A stretch of 64,000 bases of DNA from Hermatobates lingyangjiaoensis (taxonomy: Eukaryota; Arthropoda; Insecta; Hemiptera; Hermatobatidae): the NCBI GenBank assembly GCA_026182355.1, contig JAPFBL010000223.1, positions 248,001 through 312,000 of the forward strand, in the 5' to 3' direction. This document shows positions 43,921 to 53,764 of this stretch, piece by piece. The position numbers and the translations under genes were made by a program. How positions within the stretch are numbered: the first letter of the stretch is position 1; every line of letters starts with the position of its first letter. The notes beneath the pieces were generated by a model that ran no database searches, was not told the DNA's origin, and saw only the letters and a program-made list of their open reading frames with translations.

Positions 43921-45284
43921 TGTTTAACAACTCTAGTTAAATTCTTAATGTTTTTCTAACTAGATCAAATTTTAATTTTACTTTTAACCCCCTATCCGGT
44001 TTTGTCTAATTTTAATCATACAGTAACAGTTACCTCAGCAATAAAATGTGGCATGATTCTTACAACTGCGGGAGCCATTTCACGATCAGCAACTGTAAAT
44101 GAAATGTGCATACATTATATTTATATTTATCAAAATAAAAGTTTATCAGGACTCGGTTAGTTCTTCAGTTTCAAAATAAACTTTCCGTTTTTATTTAAAA
44201 AGTTTTTCATAGCCCTACAAAACAGAGGAAATAATAAGAAATACTGCAATCACTCAAAAATCAAAGACACGTAAAAAGCGCATAAAGTTACAAAAAAAGG
44301 AAAGAAAATAGAAATTTTGTCGATGGGTTTAGTGAGAGAACTTACAGAAGTATTGAATTTTGAAACAAGAAAACTTAAGTATTACATTAGAATTTTGTTT
44401 AAAAAAATAACACTTTGCTAATATCAGCAACAACTGTGTAGTTTGAATGAACACGTGACACTGAGCTGAAAAAAGCATATATTCTAAATAAAAAAATCTG
44501 GAGTGGCCTACACTCAACTGTTGTACTACAAGTAAACATAATCTCAAACTTCTTCGGTATTTAATATATCATGTCCCATTTAGGAATGGTATAAATATCT
44601 AAATGGGAGATGTTTATTAGACTTTCATTCCTGAGGTAGTACAGATAGCAATTGATCTACATATCAATATATAAGCTTATTTTTGTATATCACACCACTC
44701 ATGTATGCAATATGCTTACTGTTACTAGAGCAGTAATAACATTTTTGAAAATCGAAAGTATAGATTTCGTGTTACGAAATGATGTTTTATAGGAGAACAT
44801 GGCCTTTGTTTCAATAGTCAGTGAGTTACTTACATAGTTCAACTAACTTTCTGCATTGACGATTTAAGAAAAAGTTTCCCATTTAAAACTTGAAATTATT
44901 CTTATTTTGTTTGAAAAATGTCAAAAACATTTAAAAAAAAATGTCTTTTTAAAATCATTTTTAATTTAAGAAGCAGAATAATTTCATTTATTATTTTTCA
45001 AAGAATTTTTTAATTTTGAATTATGTTTTATATTTTTGGTCTTTTTGGTTTTATATTATATAAAAATTACATATTAGTTAGTTTATATATATTTTTAAAA
45101 TATTTCATTTGTAATATATTTGAAAAATTTGTGGCACTTTCTTATCATAACTCCTGTTTTGTACTTTACTTAGTAGCTTGATGTATACAAAGGAGATCTA
45201 TATTGCTACTACCCTTTTTCGAATGAAATATTTTTGACCCATTCACTCAGAATTTCCAGCAAATTTGGTGGGTTAATATTTTCT
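43921..45284. other. Intronic AT-rich DNA, no recognised feature
   Basis: Part of the 4.1-kb CK1 intron (43186-47278). A fragment AAAATAAAAGTTTATCAGGACT near 44131 recurs at about 35842, a minor shared repeat. Confidence 0.5.
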
Positions 45285-45430
45285 AGTAATCTCCTACTGT
45301 TGTTGATTAGTCAGTCAAGTGATGTCAAGTTTTTGATCTGGCGCTTCCATCCATTCCTGCAGTAATGTCTAAATTTTTAGTTACTTTAAATAGGGTTAAG
45401 GAATTTTCTAGTTTTTCGATATTTTCAACT

Positions 45431-46058
45431 ATGTCATCTTTAAGGGCCACTGACCCTACCTGCAGCTGAGCAGGTTCAGTAGGACTTCGGTCCGGAGTTT
45501 GATCCGAAACTCTTAAAATAAGTCGGTACTACGGGCGGCGGGGGCCCATGGAGATTTTCTCCAACCCGCACTTTGCGGTCGGACTTGTAGTGGCTGTATA
45601 TTCTCACCCAGGTTGGGTAGACCCTTGTGGTCGCTGCGTGAGGAGCAGTATCTTCTCGGGTGTATGTCTGCTTAGCATCTAAGGGAGCTGGAGCCTAAAC
45701 CTTTACCAGTAGGAACGGACCACGATCTCAGCTAGTGGGCTGGAATACTGGTAGTTGCTTTATCCTTTTGGCTGTGATGGAACTCAGGGTGGGTATGAAT
45801 GGTACCCCTCTCGAACCTTATTTTACAAAAGAGCGAGACAAGATCTCCTCTAGTCCTACTCTCTAACAAAGTCTACATTTACCAAAATGCCTACTTTTGG
45901 GGCCCAGAGTGGCCGAAAGATTAAGGTAATTGCAACCCCTGGCCCGGGGAATGGGTACTTTCCCTCTTCGGAGGGGGACGACCCAGGTCACTGACCAGTA
46001 TGGTAGTCCTTAAACTATTCAGCTTGTAGGTGCTGGCCAGATAATCATGTCATCTTTA
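45431..46058. mobile_element. GC-rich SINE/LINE-like insertion with 12-bp TSD
   Basis: The body at 45443-46046 (604 bp) is flanked by the exact 12-bp repeat ATGTCATCTTTA (45431-45442, 46047-46058). It is clearly GC-richer than the intron around it, with blocks such as GGTTGGGTAGACCCTTGTGG, TGCCTACTTTTGGGGCCC and CCCTGGCCCGGGGAATGGG. There is no poly-A tail or TIR. The long target duplication suggests target-primed retrotransposition. It may be a SINE or the 5' part of a LINE; the family is not recognised. Confidence 0.65.
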
Positions 46059-46065
46059 TCTCCAG

Positions 46066-46198
46066 CTCGCCCTTGAGGTCGGACTCGTAGTGGCTGTGTG
46101 TTCTCATCCAGGTTGGGTAGACCTTTGTGGTCGCTGCGTGAGGAGCAGTATCGTCTCGGGTGTATGCCTGCTTAGCATCTAAGGGAGCTGGACCCTTC
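46066..46198. mobile_element. Partial second copy of the GC-rich element
   Basis: This segment repeats 45567-45692 (GTCGGACTCGTAGTGGCTGT to CTAAGGGAGCTGGA). It sits just 8 bp beyond the target duplication of the first copy, in the same orientation. Confidence 0.65.
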
Positions 46199-46502
46199 CA
46201 AAATATAAGCACTTACCAGACTTGAGTTTTTTTCTTTCAGAGATTCTTTGGTCCATATGATGTCTCTGTTTGACATTTGAGTGTATAACGTAGGATCAAA
46301 GACATATATATGTGCTGTCATGAGTTCAACGTTGGGGGTTCTCTTCAGAAACCTTCTTCATGCGTATCGTGGAAAGAAATGCTACAAAAGTCCGTCATTT
46401 ATGAAAAATATATTGACTATATCTTTGATTTAGTCCAAGAACTAAAATGAAATCAAAACCGCCTCAGATTCTAACTGTTCAAAAGAATGCAGATGGCTTT
46501 AG

Positions 46503-46688
46503 TTACCTTTCCTTGATGTTTGGTCTGACAAATGTCCTGGTGGCTTCAGCATGACTGTTCATTGCAAGACCCACGAACCTAGGACTATACCTGAATGGGT
46601 ACAGGTCGCGAATGCATAGATAGCTGGCTACGTGAGAGGGGCCCATACCTGTTGCAATGAATGACCTGACTGAAGAAGACAGACCCAT
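46503..46688 (-). CDS. Doubtful 61-codon open frame beside the 61-bp tandem repeat
   Basis: A minus-strand ATG frame of ordinary composition (MGLSSSVRSFIATG, then RDLYPFRYSPRFVGLAMNSH) whose start lies in the first tandem repeat copy. It could be a remnant of a transposon protein. There is no recognised family or regulatory context, and chance is quite likely. Confidence 0.15.
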   Translation of the reverse strand: MGLSSSVRSFIATGMGPSHVASYLCIRDLYPFRYSPRFVGLAMNSHAEATRTFVRPNIKER

Positions 46689-47075
46689 ATCAACAGCCCT
46701 GGCCCTTACCTGTTACAATGAATGATCAGACTGAAGAAGACAGACCCATATCAACAGCCCTGGCCCTTACCTGTTGCAATGAATGATCAGACTGAAGAAG
46801 ACAGACCCATATCAACAGCCCTGGCCCTTACCTGTTGCAATGAATGATCCGACTGAAGAAGACAGACCCATATCAACAGCCCTGGCTGGCCTTTACCTGT
46901 TGAAATGAATGATCAGACTGAAGAAGACAGACCCATATCAACAGCCCTGGCCCTTACCTGTTGCAATGAATGATCCGACTGAAGAAGACAGACCCATATC
47001 AACAGCCCTGGCCCTTACCTGTTGCAATGAATGATCAGACTGAAGAAGACACACCCATATCAACAGCCCTAACAA
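46651..47075. repeat. 61-bp tandem repeat, about 7 copies
   Basis: The unit contains TGTTGCAATGAATGATCAG, ACTGAAGAAGACAGACCCAT and ATCAACAGCCCTGGCCCTTACC. Copies are almost identical, and one carries a 4-5 bp insertion (GGCTGGCCTT). It lies about 200 bp upstream of a CK1 exon. Each unit has a TACCTG motif that on the minus strand reads CAGGTA, and a CTGAAGA string. Recent expansion by unequal exchange or slippage is likely. Confidence 0.9.
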
Positions 47076-47278
47076 ACCCGCTGCGCGTTATGATTACTTA
47101 AATGACAGTCGTATGGTGCCTTATACCACATGTTTATTACATCATTTATTTTCTTTTTCTTAATAATATAAATTTACAATATTTTACATACAAGTAATAT
47201 CATTTGTTGTTTACCTTTTAAACAAATTATTGAAATTTTATTAATGAAATAAGTATTTAAATATATTTTTTATTTCAG

Positions 47279-47353
47279 GCTGCAACAAAAAAACAAAAAT
47301 ATGAGAAGATTAGTGAAAAGAAAATGTCTACCCCTGTAGAAGTATTGTGCAAG
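47279..47353 (+). CDS. CSNK1A1: Casein kinase I alpha, third exon in window
   Basis: 75 bp (25 codons) in phase 0: [20 protein letters not shown] followed by [14 protein letters not shown] holds the basic segment proposed in CK1 family members as a nuclear-localisation and substrate-recognition region. Acceptor TTTCAG at 47273-47278; donor AAG|GTAATT after 47353. Confidence 0.97.
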
Positions 47354-49068
47354 GTAATTGCTATTTCTCCTTTCTATTTATCAGGAATATTTGTATGTGT
47401 CATTTAGTATGAACAGGTGTACCTGTAGGTTCGCTGGTATTAACTCTTATAATCATTGAGTAAATAGTTACAATCTTTCGTCTGTATTGTTATAAATCCT
47501 CAGATATAACTTTATCCTCAATATTATAACTTTGATGTCTATCGGATACATTTAGTGATTAGAATTACTTTTCACTTGACCATTTATTTCTGTTCTACTT
47601 CTGATGATTTATTCTGGAAAAATCACTATGGAACATCGCCAGCTGCTAATAAATATCAGTATATTTTGCTCAAGTTGTACGAATATCTGTTTTTTTATTA
47701 TTCCGCGTAGTTGCCTTTTTTTATATGAACAATTTCTTTTTTGGAAAATCTTTTCTTTTTATGATCTATATTATTTGTCTTTTAAGAACTAAACTTTAGT
47801 ATATTGTTATTTAAACAATAAAGTAGTACTCAATTAATAATATTAACTGTTGTTGTATTAAGAGATATGTGTTATCTGTGTGGCCCTGTAAGTATCTAAA
47901 GATATAGATGTAATAGCGTAATGTGTTGAGATTTATTTTTACCTGACCAAACTTCCAGATATAGAAAAAACTGAAATTCTAGAATATAATTAGTCAAAGT
48001 AACTATACCTTTGAGTAGGTGTATTAATCAATGCATTTGCTCTGTCTAGAATGGATTTATTTAAATAAGTTCCTCTGAAACTTCTTTTTCGAACATTTTA
48101 GCAAAATATCTCATTATAAAACCTAATACCTTTAATAAAACATAAAAACATTTCTGTCATAGCATAAAAAATAGAAGACTAAGAAACTCAGTTGTAAATG
48201 TAATGAGGTTTATAAACTATAACTTATAATTTATAATAATTTATAACTTATAATTTATTATTTATAATTATAAAAGTTATAATTTAAGTATTAGAAGTTA
48301 TTAGAATATAGCTTATAAATACTTAGAGGTATAATTTATTCGGAAATTAATGCATCTATTCAGGGTTTTTTTGTCCTCTATATTCACTATTTCTTACTTA
48401 CTTACTTAAAACTGTCATCTATGGTGGAATTTACCAAGGGGGAATTTAAGTATGGTGGAATTTGCCGTGGGGGAATTTACCTAGAACCCTTAAAAAATAT
48501 ACAGTGAATTTAGAAAAGCTTACTTTTCAATTTCTTGAATTATTTTTCAATAATTACTGTTAGTAAATTTACATTTTTTAATTCCAGTTGAATAAAGTTA
48601 GAAATAAACTGAAGCATTTAATCTTATGTTGACCTAATATATTAGGAATTGGTTAAATGATCGTAAATATTACTTATTTACGATATTTACGATTACTTAC
48701 TTTGACTTGTGTTGACACAACAGACATTCGTTGAGTGACTAAGAACTAAAACCATTGTAACGCTTTTAGACTTTCCTATGTATATTTGAGTAATTTAACT
48801 TGGATCTTGTAATGGAAGAGAGAATCAGGGTCGTTAGAATTAATCGAAAGCCTCTCAGTATAGAATACCTACAGTCCTCGATAGAAGAGACTATTAAACT
48901 ATAAACAGTAATAAGGTGATTATGTACTTGGGAAATGGAAAAATAAGGGGAAATAGTTTTCCAGTCGTAATAAAACGTTCCAATAATCTGCTTACGGTAA
49001 GATAATTAGAAAATTTGTTGGTGATTGGTGGGTCAGCACTATTTTTAAAGACATACATACAGATAATA

Positions 49069-49102
<34 letters not shown>

Positions 49103-49150
49103 CATACATACATACATACATACAGATATACTTGCATATATACATATATC
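47354..49150. other. Intronic AT-rich DNA
   Basis: Beginning of the 6.1-kb CK1 intron. A small duplicated unit, TATGGTGGAATTTRCC with GGGGGAATTTA, occurs twice at 48419-48482. A (CATA)n microsatellite lies at about 49060-49130. No gene was seen. Confidence 0.6.
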
Positions 49151-49222
49151 GATAAAAAGATTTCACATAAACACGTGAAACAACAATCAATGATCAAACC
49201 ACAATAAGAAATGGGGAAACAA

Positions 49223-49265
49223 GACTAAGATCTTTCAACCGTAACAAGCGGTCTTCGTCAGAGTC
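49223..49265 (-). ncRNA. Hammerhead-like ribozyme variant (family C5, left), intact
   Basis: GACT stem I, CTGACGA, extra A, stem II GACCG/CGGTT, GAA, palindrome AGATCT, U17, AGTC stem I. Identical in all core positions to 10943-10985. Confidence 0.76.
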
Positions 49266-49290
49266 AAAAAAACAACTCAGTTGGGTTTTT

Positions 49291-49333
49291 GACTCTGACG
49301 AAGACCGCTTGTTACGGTTGAAAGATCTTAGTC
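49291..49333 (+). ncRNA. Hammerhead-like ribozyme variant (family C5, right), intact
   Basis: Mirror of 49223-49265 with the same core, AGATCT palindrome and 4-bp GACT/AGTC stem I. Confidence 0.76.
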
Positions 49334-49383
49334 TTGTTTTCCCATTTCTTATTGTGGTTTGATCATATACATATATACATACA

Positions 49384-49615
49384 TTGATCAAACCACAATA
49401 AGAAATGGGAAAACAATACTAAGATCTTTCAACCGTAACAATCGGTCTTCGTCAGAGTCAAAAACCAACTGAAACACTAGATGCAGAAAAAAAACATCTG
49501 GTGATGGGTTGAGAAGAGTGGTATTTTAAAAGGGTGAAAGCGCAGATTATTGTGAAATAATCTGGTGTTTATTATATTATATTATCAACATGTGAGTGTT
49601 TATGTGAAATCTTTT
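49384..49615. mobile_element. Hairpin element C6 (family C), second insertion next to C5
   Basis: The left arm and motif are intact, followed by the inner segment shared with 62945-63020 (CTGAAACACTAGATGCAGAAA, GAGAAGAGTGGTATTTTAAAAGGGTG). It then breaks at about 49545 into an unrelated ATTGTGAAATAATC block. A tail remnant (GTGTTTATGTGAAATC) ends it. C6 and C5 are about 20 bp apart within the same (CATA)n tract. Confidence 0.68.
49417..49459 (-). ncRNA. Hammerhead-like ribozyme variant (family C6)
   Basis: Core CTGACGA...GAA AGATCT U intact. Stem I is reduced to 3 bp (GACT against AGTA). Stem II loop is ATTGTTA. Confidence 0.7.
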
Positions 49616-49870
49616 TATATACATACATAGATACACTTGCGTTGCATTAATGTAGATGGCAAGGTGCTCAACTATAAATATCAAAATAAGCGCCCGTTTG
49701 TCTATGTATCCTTTATTTCACTTTGTTCTGTTGTTGAAACTCTTCAGTCCAGTAATCGTCATTATTTCCAGCGCCCGCAGTTACCTATTTTGTCTTTAGT
49801 CGGAAGTTCGGTTCATTTCTTATTTCCCATTCATTTTAGTTATAATCGAGCTACATTAATGAATTAATAA

Positions 49871-50369
49871 TGCAGCAGACCCTCGAAATTGCGGACTCCG
49901 ATAGACCGGATTTTCGAATGACCGGACAAAATCCGTGATCCGGTACGATTGTCCGAAGCACGGACTTGTCCGTTAGGACAAGGTGTTAGGAATCAAGCCT
50001 TTTGATGTCAAGGCTATCTTACTTTTGGATAATGCACCGGCACACCCCAGCATAGAACTAAAATATTATTTTAGATCAGTATATTTTTTGTTTATGTAAA
50101 TGTACTGTACTATACAGTATAATACAGTACTGTACAGTACATTTACATGATATTATATTGCATTGTGTTCCTTTTATATCTTTGCATAAATGTTCTGTAT
50201 TATGTGCGACAGGTCAAAATATCATAAATGTAATAGTTCTTTCACTATCAGCACAGAAATAATGCCTTCCATTCAACTTTGGTTATATTAGTGACCGGAC
50301 AGTCAATATATATCCATGACCGGACCGGTCATCCCCCCAATTAGTCCGCAATTTCGAGGGTCTGCTGTA
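49871..50369. mobile_element. pogo/Tigger-like DNA transposon remnant
   Basis: The body at 49873-50367 has 23-bp terminal inverted repeats: CAGCAGACCCTCGAAATTGC and, at the right, GCAATTTCGAGGGTCTGCTG. On the right it is followed by TA; the left dinucleotide is TG, probably a mutated TA. On the plus strand near 50005-50065, FDVKAILLLDNAPAHPS matches the DNAPAHP signature around a catalytic Asp of pogo-class transposases of the Tc1/mariner superfamily. The element is thus an internally deleted derivative that kept part of the transposase. A 49-bp palindrome built on TACTGTAC lies at 50098-50146. Confidence 0.88.
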
Positions 50370-50864
50370 ATTAAAAAAAAATAAATGTATTTTATAAATT
50401 CATGAGGACGAATAATAAATTGATATGTATACAGTCTTTATCTGCTAGTGTAGATTGAATTTTTTTTTTTGATGCATTAATTTTTCTTGACATTGAGTGG
50501 TCCTTTACAAAACACGTTTACCAGTGTTTGAAACAGAAACAAACTATATTAATATAATATTACTATTTTACACCCAAGGGAAAGCAATGTGGACTACTTG
50601 TTCTCAGTATGTACACTTAGCTTCTATTTTCTTTGATTCATGTAAATGTAAGACTGGATCTTAAAAAGATGTGAAGAGGCCAGGGGTCGAAGATTGTGAC
50701 ACTTCGTCAAGTACGTATACTGTATTGTGCACTGAACATACATATCTCTGTAAATATTGCTTTAAGTATTGATTGTTGTGCGTGTATGGAATTTGTCAAT
50801 ATTTTGTATGTAGATTGTATGGCGTGCATTGCTAATTTGTTTCTAATTGTATTAGTTACAAGAC

Positions 50865-51245
50865 GACCGTAACCCCTTGTGTCACTCAGTGTTAAGGAAT
50901 TATAGCAACAGTTAATAACATAAATTTACTGAACCTGATTGACAGGAATAACTGTTATTACTATTTCTTCTTATTAAACCATGAAGACAAATATTCTTAT
51001 ATGGTCCAAGCTTTTGATGCAGTATTCTTAACGTGATTCAAGCCATATATGCAATAAGTGTATTTAATAAAACAAAAAATCATTTAAAGGCAAAAATTTT
51101 ATTTATTTTTTTATATAAGTAAATAAAACATCAATTCAAGGTATATACACAATCAAATATATTTAAAACTATCAAAACCTGTGAATTGAATATTCCATTA
51201 TTTTACCCAACATAATTAACATCAATGAAAGGAATATGTCTTTAT
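50865..51245. repeat. Dispersed repeat R3, copy 3
   Basis: Best-preserved copy, colinear with 32652-33000 and 37690-37870. No terminal repeats were found, so its class is unknown. Confidence 0.65.
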
Positions 51246-52344
51246 AATATTACCTTAGAACAGTTAATTTTATAATTCAGATATTAATTATAATTATTTT
51301 TATAATATTCATATTTAAGCTGTCATTTGTGTTTAAGTTTGTATTCCTACAAGTTAGTTATTTTAAACCTATAATTTAATAGTTTATTATATATACTTTA
51401 GGAATTTCACACATCTTTTTAATGTTTCAGTTCCAAATACAAATTTTAAATCTAAACATTGATTTAACGTTGATTTTAGATGAAAGTTTGATTTGAACCT
51501 GGAAAACTGACCGATTTCTGATAAATTAAATTTGTTATATATATAACAAGAATTAACAGTAAATACGTTAAATAAAAAAAAATCCACTAAACAACAATAA
51601 GATTTCCAAAAATAGGACTAAGATCTTTCGTAGAAAAACCCGTTTGGTTTATTCTATAACATAAATAGATTTGACATATGGAGTAATTAATTTTTGCTTA
51701 TGTTGAGAGAATTTATTTTTAAGTCTTCTTTCTTTTAAATGTCGTTATTTGTAAAGTAATGTATTACTTACTGTTTTCTTTAATATTTATTTGAACAATT
51801 CGTCATGAAGTAGAATTAACCAGATATTTCAATTTTCACCAGTGCGCGGACATCAAAACAAGAACATGAGAGTTTTATAAGTAAATAGATTGAAGAACTA
51901 TAATCTCCTCTTTAACCTTTAGAATTAAGATAACTTATATATGAGCTGAAGCTGACTGTGTATGCTTAAGATGGATCCGAAGTCCATGTTAAATTACGCC
52001 TTTTATTATTCCATCATATTTTATATATCCACAAAAGTGGTGATTTTACTGTGTGCTAACTTAGTGCGTAATTTTTTGTGATTTATTTTCTATTAATTTA
52101 TTATAACCGATAGTAACAGATTATTATATTGTATAGTATTCCTTTATATATATATTGTGTTGATTACTATTAATAGTATCCGTCTACTCTCAACAAAGAG
52201 CATAAATTTCTCTTTCCATGACTTCTGAAAACTGTGTCTTGTTTGTTTTCCATCGCACACACTTATGAAGCTTTCACCTTTTAGTGCTAGTTCTATGGGT
52301 GCCTCATTTATTATTTGGCACACATTTGGGTAAGCGATATTACC
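51246..52344. other. Intronic AT-rich DNA; family C fragment at 51594-51632
   Basis: A short piece (ACAATAAGATTTCC... ACTAAGATCTTTCG) is a family C arm broken just after GAAA. No gene was seen. Confidence 0.45.
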
Positions 52345-52740
52345 TATTGATTCTACATTGAGAGTCCTAAATTTTGCCTTACTCAAGTGTATTTGGAGTA
52401 GGGATTACCCTGACATCGTACAGGCTTGGGACGGACGGCATAACGTCCTCTACGACGGACGACGTACTTAGATATGTTCACCTACCGCGTGAATAAATTG
52501 AGGGCCAGGTGAGTATTGAACCTAGGACCTACCAGTTGAGAGGCGAATATGTTAACCACTGAGAACTTAGCATCGACTAATATCATTGTTTTTTCGAGAT
52601 GATTCGAGTTACAGGCGACAGGAATAACCCTTTTTCTTTTTGTGGTATCGCAAGGGACCGACTTGTGGCCTATGTGCGTTCTCTCTTGGGACGGCCACTG
52701 CAATCTAATCTAACCACTGAGCTAACCTGGCCCCTACATC
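52345..52740. repeat. SINE-like repeat, copy 2, interrupted by a small insertion
   Basis: Matches 19930-20180 in order. It is interrupted at GTTAACCACTGAG by a 147-bp insertion (52564-52710) flanked by the exact 11-bp repeat TAACCACTGAG (52553-52563, 52711-52721), after which the SINE-like end GCTAACCTGG resumes. A third, very diverged relative may lie at 52880-53100. Confidence 0.65.
52564..52710. mobile_element. 147-bp insertion with 11-bp TSD
   Basis: Flanked by TAACCACTGAG on both sides. It contains GTGGTATCGCAAGGGACC and GTGGCCTATGTGCG, related in reverse to 19903-19936, and ends GACGGCCACTGCAATCTAATC. An ending of similar type (GACAGCCACTGCAACCTAA) occurs near 19035. Probably a small SINE. 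Confidence 0.6.
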
Positions 52741-53455
52741 TGAAAGGTGTAAGCTTGACTAAAGTTTTTATGTTGTTACTGGAGAGTTTTTCCATGGTTT
52801 AGTTTCGTTAATACATTTTTAAAAAAATACTCTTAAAGGAAAAATATGTGGGTGAAGCGCGTTATGTGTTGATTCTGTATACTCGTACATGAGGAATCCT
52901 ATATTTTCCTTTACTCTTATAAGGATCTACAATAGTGATCCTTACGAAGAAGATTTGATGGTACAGGTTCGTGCTTGACAATTTTACCTCCTCTCTGGGC
53001 AACTTATGCACAAGTTTTTCAATCACTCTCTTGTAAGTCTAGAGTTTTGACTTAAGATTTAAACCTGAATCTTAAGTTAGTGGGAACTAGACCACACTCG
53101 AACCCTACGTGTTTCAGAATACAGTTTTCTATTTTATAAGCTAGTATCATCTGTCTTACTTACTGTACTAATTTTTATGAAGTAATAAACTAGTTTAATT
53201 TTGTTTGAAAATTAATCTGTTTAAAAAGCAAGTTTTTTGGTTTTCGATTATTTGTTTTGTTACTCGTTTTTAATCATTTATGCCAAATGACTTCATAGAT
53301 GTTTGTTTTACTCTATGTGTTCCAGTGAACTTTTCTAGTAAATATATAGACGCTGATGAGTTGTTTATAGTTTGTGCATTTTTCAGTGGACACATGAAGT
53401 ATTAGTGTAAGGTGTTTTAATAATTGGTTGTAAATAATTTGGTTACTTTGTTCAG

Positions 53456-53764
53456 GGTTTCCCTGCCGAGTTTGCAATGTACCTGAACTACTGCCGAGGG
53501 TTGAGGTTCGAAGAATCTCCCGATTACATGTATCTTCGGCAGCTGTTTAGAATCCTCTTCAGGACGTTGAATCACCAATATGACTACACCTTTGATTGGA
53601 CCCTGTTAAAACAGAAAAATCCTCAAGTTGACATCGGTAGCCGGAGTGGAGGGACAACTTCTCGCCCACAAGTCCTTGGCTCCAACGTCCCCACACAACC
53701 CAACACTGCCGTCATCCAGACCTCCGCCCCGCCCTCTGGTAACCTTCCCGTTACCCACAAGTAG
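53456..53764 (+). CDS. CSNK1A1: Casein kinase I alpha, terminal exon
   Basis: Encodes [20 protein letters not shown], then [20 protein letters not shown], then [13 protein letters not shown], the conserved last helices of the CK1 kinase domain. A variable tail of about 50 residues follows, rich in Ser, Thr, Pro and Gln ([20 protein letters not shown] and [14 protein letters not shown]), ending at TAG 53762-53764. Short C-tails are typical of CK1 alpha, whereas CK1 delta/epsilon have long autoinhibitory tails. Acceptor TTCAGG, with AG at 53454-53455. The exon is GC-richer than everything around it. CCCTCTG|GTAACC inside the tail could serve as an alternative donor. Confidence 0.97.
   Translation, partial: GFPAEFAMYLNYCRGLRFEESPDYMYLRQLFRILFRTLNHQYDYTFDWTLLKQKNPQVDIGSRSGGTTSRPQVLGSNVPTQPNTAVIQTSAPPSGNLPVTHK

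Larger units (their letters stand above)
45285..46310 (-). repeat. Exon-like repeat, copy 2, split by two insertions
   Basis: Positions 45285-45442 and 46205-46310 together match 40510-40800 in order (CCATCCATTCCTGCAGTAATGTC, TTTAAATAGGGTTAAGGAAT, AAGCACTTACC, TCTTTCAGAGA, TGAGTGTATAACGTAGGATC). The splice-donor-like GTAAGTGCT is kept on the minus strand, but the frame is broken. Confidence 0.6.
49151..49365. mobile_element. Hairpin element C5 (family C) with two intact motifs
   Basis: The inverted arms are almost identical, with the tail (AAAAAGATTTCACATAAACACG) on the left. The element sits between blocks of (CATA)n repeat, so its target duplication is masked. The centre is only CAAAAAAACAACTCAGTTGGG. 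Both motifs keep all core bases. Confidence 0.78.
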
